Source: an uncultured Clostridia bacterium (lineage in GTDB: Bacteria; Bacillota; Clostridia; TANB77; CAG-508). From it: a stretch of 60,473 nt of DNA. The stretch is taken from positions 1-60,473 of the forward strand of contig CALXVD010000006.1 of assembly GCA_944391865.1 (NCBI GenBank), read 5' to 3'. The position numbers and the translations under genes are program-made. Shown here piece by piece: positions 54,241-60,473 of the stretch (its first letter is position 1; the number at the start of each line of letters is the position of its first letter). The notes under the pieces were generated by a model that saw only the letters and a list, made by a program, of their open reading frames with translations, was not told the origin of the DNA and did not search any database.

Positions 54241-55728
54241 TTATTCCCTCCTCAATTCAATTATTTTGTTTGCAACTTTTTTACCAAAAATTTTGTCATG
54301 TTCTACAAAGATAATTGTAGGTTTATATTTTAAAATCATCTCTTCTATTTGCTCTCTTGAAATAATGTCTATATAGTTTAATGGCTCGTCCCATATATAT
54401 AAATCTGCAGATTCTGTTATACTTCTTGCAATAAGTACTTTCTTTTTTTGTCCTTCGCTCATGTTTTGAATATCTTTTTCAAATTCTTTGCTTTCTACTC
54501 CTAATTTAGATAGCATAGCTTTAAATATTCCTTCATCTATTTGGTATTTTAAAGCATATTCTCTTAAATTCCCCTTTACTTTATCTGTATGCTGTTCTAC
54601 ATAAGAAATTTTTAAATCATTTGCTATTTTTATTTCTCCATCATACTCTATATTTTCTCCCAAAATTAGGTTTATTAAACTAGTTTTTCCGCTTCCATTT
54701 TCTCCTGCTATTAAAACTCTATCCCCAACATTTACATCAAAATTTAATTTTTGAAATATATGATTATTATTATATTTTATCTGTAAATTACTTGCATAAA
54801 TTATCTCTTTTTTTCTAAATTGTAAAGGTTTCATAGTTAGAGAGTGTGCTACATCAACATTTTTTAATAAACTTTCTTTTTCTAGTATCTCTTTATTTTT
54901 TCTATTTTCAATAGACTTTGATCTTTGCATCATTTTTGCCGACTGGTGCCCAATATATCCTCTATCTGGTCTTAAACCAGAATTTCTACTCCCATACTTT
55001 GTTTTTTCTATGTCATTAGACCAATTTTGGGTTCTTTTTTCTGCTTCTTCTAATCTTTTGATATCTTTTTTTAGTTTGTTATTTTCAGCCAGTTCAAAGT
55101 TATCTTGTTTTTCTTTGTTTTCTTTCCAAGATGAGTAATTTCCTTTTTGTACATCTATATTTTTATTATTAATAGAAATTATATGATCAGTTACATTATC
55201 TAAAAATTCTCTATCGTGTGATACTACTATAAATCCTTTTTTACCATTTAAGTATTTTTCAACCTCTTTTTTACTATTGTAATCTAAATGATTTGTAGGC
55301 TCATCTATTAATAAAAAATTATTTTCTTTTAAAAATAGAGCAACAAGCAAGGCTTTTACTCTTTCTCCTCCACTAATCACATTAAAATCTCTATATAAAA
55401 TTTCTGTATCAGCATTTATTAAATTTAATTCTTTATATATCTTCCATTCTTCCGGAAAAAGAGCAATTTCGTTTATTATATCTAACGTCTTTCTTTCTTC
55501 TTTTTTTACTTTAAACGGGAAATAATCAAATTCTACACTTTTTTCTATCTTACCCTGATACTTATATTCGTTTAATAACAATTTTAAAAAAGTAGTTTTG
55601 CCTTTTCCATTTCTTCCAATTAACCCTAACTTCCAATCTGTATCTATATTAAAAGAAACATTTTCAAATACATTTTCATAGCTTCCTTCATATCCAAAAC
55701 TTAAATTCTTAACTTGTATTTGTGACAT
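54241..55728 (-). CDS. ABC-F ATPase, ribosomal-protection type (495 aa)
   Basis: Two ABC domains: Walker A GRNGKGKTT and GENGSGKTS; signatures VISGGERVKALL and NMSEGQKKKVLIA; Walker B FLLIDEPTNHLD and LYIWDEPLNYID. A long basic linker lies between, as in Lsa/Vga-like proteins. No membrane segments. Likely acts on ribosomes, maybe giving resistance to drugs of the peptidyl transferase centre. Start is the ATG at 55728 after GAGGGTGAG. It begins one base beside the ZIP gene. Confidence 0.87.
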   Translation of the reverse strand: MSQIQVKNLSFGYEGSYENVFENVSFNIDTDWKLGLIGRNGKGKTTFLKLLLNEYKYQGKIEKSVEFDYFPFKVKKEERKTLDIINEIALFPEEWKIYKELNLINADTEILYRDFNVISGGERVKALLVALFLKENNFLLIDEPTNHLDYNSKKEVEKYLNGKKGFIVVSHDREFLDNVTDHIISINNKNIDVQKGNYSSWKENKEKQDNFELAENNKLKKDIKRLEEAEKRTQNWSNDIEKTKYGSRNSGLRPDRGYIGHQSAKMMQRSKSIENRKNKEILEKESLLKNVDVAHSLTMKPLQFRKKEIIYASNLQIKYNNNHIFQKLNFDVNVGDRVLIAGENGSGKTSLINLILGENIEYDGEIKIANDLKISYVEQHTDKVKGNLREYALKYQIDEGIFKAMLSKLGVESKEFEKDIQNMSEGQKKKVLIARSITESADLYIWDEPLNYIDIISREQIEEMILKYKPTIIFVEHDKIFGKKVANKIIELRRE

Positions 55729-55814
55729 TTCTCTCACCCTCTTCTCTTACCAAATAAATTGTATAATAAAAAAGTGTAATTTACAATTATAAATTACACC
55801 TTTTTAACTAAAAT

Positions 55815-55844
55815 GGGGAAAAAGGGGTCTGACCCCTTTTTCCC
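55815..55844. repeat. Hairpin repeat with GGGGTCTGACCCC core
   Basis: GGGGAAAAAGGGGTC and GACCCCTTTTTCCCC; same as 50152. Between tyrS and the ABC-F gene. Confidence 0.75.
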
Positions 55845-55877
55845 CCAGTTCGACAATTTAGATAAAAAAATTTATTT

Positions 55878-57104
55878 TTATACTTTTTTTGCTACATAAT
55901 AATTCTTTTTCCCTCTTTTTATAATTAAATATGTTCCATTTGTAAGATTATTTTCATCTATTATTTGATCCATTTGATTAATCTTTTGTCCTTTTATTTC
56001 TATACTGTTATTTGAAATAAATTCCCTTGCTTGTCTTTTACTTGTTGCTACATTCATTTCTACTAGTATATCTAATACATTTCTATTTAATTCTATATTT
56101 TTTATCTCTCTTCCTTTAAATGCCTCTTCTAATTCTTCGTTATTTAGCTCACTAAAGTTTCCTTTAAATAGTGCATCACTAATTTTAATTGCCTTTTCGT
56201 ATTCTTCTTTTCCATGTAAATCTGTTATTATTTCTCTTGCAAGTACTTTGTGTGCCTCTCTTAATTCTGGCTTTTCGTTATGTCTTTTTTCTATTTCTTC
56301 TATTTCTTCTTTACTTAAAAATGTTAATTTTTTTAAATAGCTTATAATCATTGAATCTTCAAGGTTTATTAAATATTGGTATAATTCATAACTTGATGTT
56401 TTATTTTTATCAAGCCATAATGCATTTCCTTCTGTTTTTCCAAATTTAACTCCATTTGAATCTGTAACCAATGGCATTACCATTCCATATGCTGTTTTGT
56501 CTAATTTTCTTCTAATTAGTTCTATTCCAGAAGTTATATTTCCCCATTGATCTGATCCTGCAACCTGAAGTACACAATTTTTAGTTTGATATAAATGCAT
56601 AAAATCTAATGCTTGTAATATCATATATGAAAACTCTGCATACGTAATTCCTGTTTCCATTCTAGATTTAACTTTATCTTTTGCTAGCATATATCCAACA
56701 TTAAAATATTTTCCATAATCTCTTAAAAAGTCAATAACATTTATATCTTTTATCCAGTCATAGTTATTTACTACTTCAAATCCAAATATCTCTTTCGCTT
56801 GTTTTGTTAATCCCTCTATATTTTTTTCGACCTCTTCTTTTGTAATCATTGGTCTTTCAGCAGTAGGTTTTGGATCTCCAATTAAACCTGTTGCTCCACC
56901 TACTAGTAAAATAGGTTTATGTCCATATTTTGCAAGTCTTTTTGATATTAAAAATGATGAATAATGACCAATATGCATGCTATCTGCTGTTGGGTCTGTT
57001 CCTATATAAAATGTTAGTTTTTCATTGTTCAATTTATTAATCAATTCTTCATCACTTATATCTTGTATAAGTCCTCTCCATTTTAAATCTTCGTACAAAG
57101 TCAT
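55878..57104 (-). CDS. tyrS: Tyrosyl-tRNA synthetase (408 aa)
   Basis: YIGTDPTADSMHIGHYSSFL (HIGH motif), QVAGSDQWGNITSG (Tyr site), KFGKTEG in place of KMSKS, and an S4 domain at the end (NVATSKRQAREFISNNSIEI). Charges tRNA-Tyr. Start at ATG 57104 after AAAGGATG. T-box upstream. Confidence 0.97.
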   Translation of the reverse strand: MTLYEDLKWRGLIQDISDEELINKLNNEKLTFYIGTDPTADSMHIGHYSSFLISKRLAKYGHKPILLVGGATGLIGDPKPTAERPMITKEEVEKNIEGLTKQAKEIFGFEVVNNYDWIKDINVIDFLRDYGKYFNVGYMLAKDKVKSRMETGITYAEFSYMILQALDFMHLYQTKNCVLQVAGSDQWGNITSGIELIRRKLDKTAYGMVMPLVTDSNGVKFGKTEGNALWLDKNKTSSYELYQYLINLEDSMIISYLKKLTFLSKEEIEEIEKRHNEKPELREAHKVLAREIITDLHGKEEYEKAIKISDALFKGNFSELNNEELEEAFKGREIKNIELNRNVLDILVEMNVATSKRQAREFISNNSIEIKGQKINQMDQIIDENNLTNGTYLIIKRGKKNYYVAKKV

Positions 57105-57177
57105 ATAAATCATCCTTTCTTTTTATAAATTTTATTATGGTAAGAAGTGCCGTCCGCCCCCCTAAATTAATATAAAT

Positions 57178-57420
57178 CAAAAAAACTAATTCTTCCCCTA
57201 AAGGACGAATTAGTTTATCCGTTGTACCACCTTTTTTTACAATATTAAAATTAAATATTGCCTCATTATTAGCTTGTTCGTAGCTACACGTTAGTTACTA
57301 TAAGAAGTGTAATTCAAATTTTATATTCTAGTAATTTCCACCAACCATTACCTCTCTATTAGTTACTATAAAATTCTACTAAAGTTTCTTTTTAAAAACA
57401 TAACTAAATTAACTTGAAGA
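57178..57420 (-). promoter_or_regulatory. T-box riboswitch (Tyr) of tyrS
   Basis: On the minus strand: AGAGAGGTAATGG, GAATTACACTTC with the likely specifier TAC (Tyr), AGGTGGTACAACGG (T-box), then terminator AACTAATTC/GAATTAGTTTTTT. The TAC stands at the same place in its loop as TTC in the pheS leader. Confidence 0.92.
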
Positions 57421-57436
57421 TATTTTAACATTTTAT

Positions 57437-57583
57437 ACTTCTAATGTCAAACTATCAATTAAATTTCCTTCTACATCTTTAAAAGTATTTTTATTTTCTA
57501 TTTCTTTTTTCTTTTAAAATTAAAGCTACTGCTAAGCTATCTACTCCACCACTCATACCTAATAGTACTCTTTTACTATACAT
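57437..57583 (-). pseudogene. Remnant of an MnmA-like tRNA thiolase gene
   Basis: ATG 57583 reads MYSKRVLLGMSGGVDSLAVA, LILKEK, the SGGVDS PP-loop of MnmA/ThiI/NadE-type enzymes, then stops at 57491 after 30 codons. Another frame continues IENKNTFKDVEGNLIDSLTLEV to a stop at about 57437. No CGG is present, so this is not a recoding case; it is a decayed or rearranged fragment upstream of the tyrS T-box. Confidence 0.6.
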
Positions 57584-57630
57584 TATTGTTTCAATCCTAT
57601 CTTATGTTATTTATAAAAAATATAAAATAT

Positions 57631-59649
57631 CTAGTCTTCAAATATACTCCTAATTATTTTCTTTAGGTACCTACTACCACCATTTGAGCCACCATCTTCT
57701 ACCATACTTACAATGAGCATAGAGTTATTTATATCTTCATCTACTGTAAAACAATTAAACCATCCTAATGTTTCCCCTTGGGTTTCTTTAGAAGCTTTTA
57801 ATTCTGCTGTTCCTGTTTTTCCTGCTAATTTTATTCCTTCTATTTTTATGTCATGAGCTGTACCTGTTGGGCTTTCAACTACTTCAATTAAATCTTCTTT
57901 AATTATATTTGCAGCTTCTTTTGAAAACGCATTTTCAACTAAATATTCTCCTGTTCTATCTTCTTTATATTCTAAATATGGTTTTATCATATTGCCTTCA
58001 TTTACGAAAGCAGAATATATTGATGCCATATGCACAGGATTTACCAGCAGTTCTCCCTGTCCATATCCACTATCTGCAAGTATTGATTCTCTTTCTATTC
58101 CTTCTGAATTTGAATATGTTGATTTAGATGTACCTAGTATAAAATCTATATCTTCATTAAATTTTATTTTATCTAGTCCTTGTGTAAACGTATCTTCACC
58201 TATTTTTAGTGCTGCTTGTGCAAAATAAATATTATCTGAATGTACTAAAGCATTTTTCAAGTTCTTTTTACCATTATATGCAGTAAGGGTTGTTATCATA
58301 TGATTACCCCAAGAACTATCTTTTTGCCAAGAAAGTCCTGTATAATTAAACTCGTTATTTTCTGATAATTTTCCAGTTGTTAAACCTATTGCTCCTGTTA
58401 TTGGTTTAAAAGTTGAACCTGGACACCAACTTTCTAAAAACCTAGTTAATAGTGGATTTCCCTCACTGTTTACTATATTATTCCATTCTTGGTTTGTCAT
58501 GCCTAGAATAAATTGATTTGCATCATAAGATGGAGTGCTAACTAGTGCTAATATTTCTCCAGTTTTTGGGTTCATTACAACAAAAAATCCTTTATCATTT
58601 TTTATTTTGTTATATAATTTTTGTTGTAGATTAATATCAATTGTAAGTTTTATATTTTCCCCATCTTTACCTTTTGTTTCTGCTATTGTTTTTATTTCAT
58701 TTCCATTGGCATCTTCAATAAATATTTTTACTCCGTTTGTTCCCTTTAGTCTTTGTTCATATGCCTTTTCTAATCCTGTTTTTCCTATGTAAGAATTACT
58801 ATTGTATCCCATCTCTTGCATATTTTGTAGCTCGTCTGCTGTAATTGCTTGAACATATCCTGTTATATGTGATGCCGCGTCTTTATATGGATATACCCTG
58901 TCTGTTTTACTATTTATCATTATTCCTGGTATTTGTAATAATTGCTGTTTCAACTCCGTACTATCATATGAAATTTCTTTTATTGGAACAAAACTATCGT
59001 CTTTTACCCAAGATTTTGCAAGTTCATTATTTATAAATTCTACAGAAACACCTAGAAGTTCTGCAATAGATTTTATGCTCTTTTCTTTATTCTCACCTAA
59101 TTTTCTTGGCACAATTCCAACACTAGAAATGTTTCCTTGTTCTGCAAGAATATTCCCGTTTCTATCTAATATACTGCCTCTTTTTCCTTCTTCTTTGCTT
59201 ACTCTAACCTTATAATCATTATTTAACTCTGGAAATATAAGGTTTGATGACCAATCAATTTTATATTTTTTATTTTTATTTTTGCTTAGTGTTGCTGTAT
59301 TTTCGAATTCAACATTTCCTGCACTTGTATTCATTTTTGTTAAATATTTAATTGATACATCCTTGCTTTCTTTTTCCACTTCTTTAATTTCTATCTGTAT
59401 ATTTTTTGCATCAATTCCTTCATATATGTTTTTATTTCTATCTAAAAATTCTTCTTTGCTAATGTTATCATTAAGGTTTACTAAATTATACATCTCCTCA
59501 TAGTTTTTAGGTTCTATATAAGAAAAATATGTTTTTAATGCTTCCTCTGCATTTTTTGTATTCTTATTGTTTAATACCAAAATTAATCCAACTATTAGTA
59601 AAATTATTACTATAACTATCACTGATATAATTATTACCTTTTTTTTCAT
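57631..59649 (-). CDS. Class B penicillin-binding protein, MecA/PBP3-like (672 aa)
   Basis: N-terminal membrane helix, an NTF2-like MecA N domain (YFSYIEPKNYEEMYNLVNL), a dimerisation domain, then a transpeptidase domain with CPGSTFKPITG (SxxK), HSDN (SxN) and LAGKTGTAEL (KTG). Crosslinks peptidoglycan. Such PBPs can have low beta-lactam affinity; not testable here. Co-oriented with the sortase. Confidence 0.92.
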   Translation of the reverse strand: MKKKVIIISVIVIVIILLIVGLILVLNNKNTKNAEEALKTYFSYIEPKNYEEMYNLVNLNDNISKEEFLDRNKNIYEGIDAKNIQIEIKEVEKESKDVSIKYLTKMNTSAGNVEFENTATLSKNKNKKYKIDWSSNLIFPELNNDYKVRVSKEEGKRGSILDRNGNILAEQGNISSVGIVPRKLGENKEKSIKSIAELLGVSVEFINNELAKSWVKDDSFVPIKEISYDSTELKQQLLQIPGIMINSKTDRVYPYKDAASHITGYVQAITADELQNMQEMGYNSNSYIGKTGLEKAYEQRLKGTNGVKIFIEDANGNEIKTIAETKGKDGENIKLTIDINLQQKLYNKIKNDKGFFVVMNPKTGEILALVSTPSYDANQFILGMTNQEWNNIVNSEGNPLLTRFLESWCPGSTFKPITGAIGLTTGKLSENNEFNYTGLSWQKDSSWGNHMITTLTAYNGKKNLKNALVHSDNIYFAQAALKIGEDTFTQGLDKIKFNEDIDFILGTSKSTYSNSEGIERESILADSGYGQGELLVNPVHMASIYSAFVNEGNMIKPYLEYKEDRTGEYLVENAFSKEAANIIKEDLIEVVESPTGTAHDIKIEGIKLAGKTGTAELKASKETQGETLGWFNCFTVDEDINNSMLIVSMVEDGGSNGGSRYLKKIIRSIFED

Positions 59650-59672
59650 GATTTTTCCTCCAACCTATTAAA

Positions 59673-60449
59673 CTAACCTTTACTTACTTTTTTTGCTACT
59701 ACTACAAACCTTCCATCTTCTGTGTGGTATGCACAGGTAGATAGTGTCATTAATTGTTCTCCATATTTTGCTGTTTTTCCAGTATCATATAAAGATGCTT
59801 CTTTAGCATTGCTTACATATTCGTTGTATTCTTCTTCATTTTCCGCATTTATAAAATAATAATATCTAAATACATTTTTTTCCGACTTATAGTATACCCT
59901 GGATTCAAAAACTGCTATAATTTCAAATTCTGCATCCTCATTTTCTGTTGTAAATCTGATGTTAGGGTGTTCTTTATAATAACTTTCTTCTTTGTAATTT
60001 AATAGGTCTGCAAACATTTCTGTACTTCCTATATTATTATGACCATATATTAGCAAATTTGAACTTGGCAGACTCCAGTCATAATCTTTATCTAAAAATA
60101 AAGAGCCTTCTTTTGTATATTCTTTTTTATAATCATGTGTCATATAATAATCATTGTCTGTTCCTTGCAGTACTGGATAACTAATTTTGCTGTTTTCTAT
60201 TTCTAACCACCCTACAATATCTTGATTTGTTTCTTTTAGGGCTTTTACTTTTAACATTCTTTCTGTAACATCATCTGTTATTTCATTTTCATTTATTTCT
60301 ATTGTATCTAATAAATTAGATGTTTTACTAGCTTTGTATATGTCATAGAAATGTTTTACTAAATATATTGCAGCTAGAATTACTGCAATAATTAATATTA
60401 ATTTAATAAGTTTACGTTTCTTTTTTTCTCTTTTATAATGCTTTGCCAT
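59673..60449 (-). CDS. srtB: Class B sortase (258 aa)
   Basis: N-terminal membrane helix (residues 15-35), VGWLEIENSKISYPVLQGTD, LLIYGHNNIGSTEMF (catalytic His), LMTLSTCAYH (catalytic Cys, TLSTC) and GRFVVVAKK (Arg). Length and motifs match sortase B family enzymes, which anchor surface proteins or pilins. GGAG precedes the ATG. No substrate with a sorting signal was seen in the window. Confidence 0.93.
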   Translation of the reverse strand: MAKHYKREKKKRKLIKLILIIAVILAAIYLVKHFYDIYKASKTSNLLDTIEINENEITDDVTERMLKVKALKETNQDIVGWLEIENSKISYPVLQGTDNDYYMTHDYKKEYTKEGSLFLDKDYDWSLPSSNLLIYGHNNIGSTEMFADLLNYKEESYYKEHPNIRFTTENEDAEFEIIAVFESRVYYKSEKNVFRYYYFINAENEEEYNEYVSNAKEASLYDTGKTAKYGEQLMTLSTCAYHTEDGRFVVVAKKVSKG

Positions 60450-60473
60450 TTTAATTCTCCATAATTATATTTT

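Noticed and set aside
57437..57583. A further CGG-recoded gene at the MnmA-like fragment
   Set aside because: No CGG at the break and the second frame does not continue the MnmA sequence.
1..60473. tRNA or rRNA genes, prophage, CRISPR-Cas
   Set aside because: None seen on reading; the tRNA genes that would settle the decoding question are outside the window.

Overview
The window is strongly AT-rich DNA from a spore-forming, Gram-positive Clostridia-type bacterium, most likely an uncultured gut lineage (inference). Support: a small acid-soluble spore protein, YqfC/YqfD, a PdaA-like deacetylase and BofA; T-box control of tyrS and pheST; the GatCAB amidotransferase; and a class B sortase. Most genes lie on the minus strand.

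Layout. 1-362: start of a coiled-coil protein built from a 42-nt tandem repeat. 628-12836: a Tad/Flp-like pilus operon (SAF/CpaB-like protein, two ParA/TadZ-like proteins, CpaF ATPase, a double TadB/C-like membrane protein, and a series of small pilin-like proteins). 12954-22721: HAD phosphatase, SASP, HPF, then a housekeeping/sporulation run (recO, yqzL, era, DUF3048, ybeY, an unknown, yqfD, yqfC, pdaA-like). 22999-26041: an agr-type peptide signalling locus (regulator and kinase on plus; agrD and agrB on minus). 26198-34083: methyltransferase, uvrC, hpt, DUF2207, bofA, yaaL-like, dNTPase-like. 34236-44203: rpsT, gatB, gatA, gatC, serS, engB, truA, cdaA. 44552-60449: YciQ-like protein, pheT, pheS, maf, rpiB, a lipoprotein, DUF1893, ECF S component, DUF362, ZIP, ABC-F, tyrS, a PBP and a sortase. 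Several families of short palindromic repeats sit between genes.

The main discovery is a decoding anomaly. Eleven genes hold, between them, 15 in-frame CGG codons. At all 15 the protein makes family sense only if the ribosome skips the C and reads the following GGN as glycine (+1 shift). The genes include gatA, engB, truA (three sites), cdaA, recO, maf, a CpaF ATPase (inside Walker A) and a DUF2207 protein (three sites in its Gly-rich tail that together restore the frame). Scanning by eye, I found no in-frame CGG in any intact gene, although CGG is common in other phases (for example AAC GGA). CGG therefore seems not to be an arginine codon here. It behaves as an unassigned codon, or as the start of a CGGN quadruplet, that gives +1 frameshifting to Gly. 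A random or sequence-driven sequencing error would not respect the reading phase.
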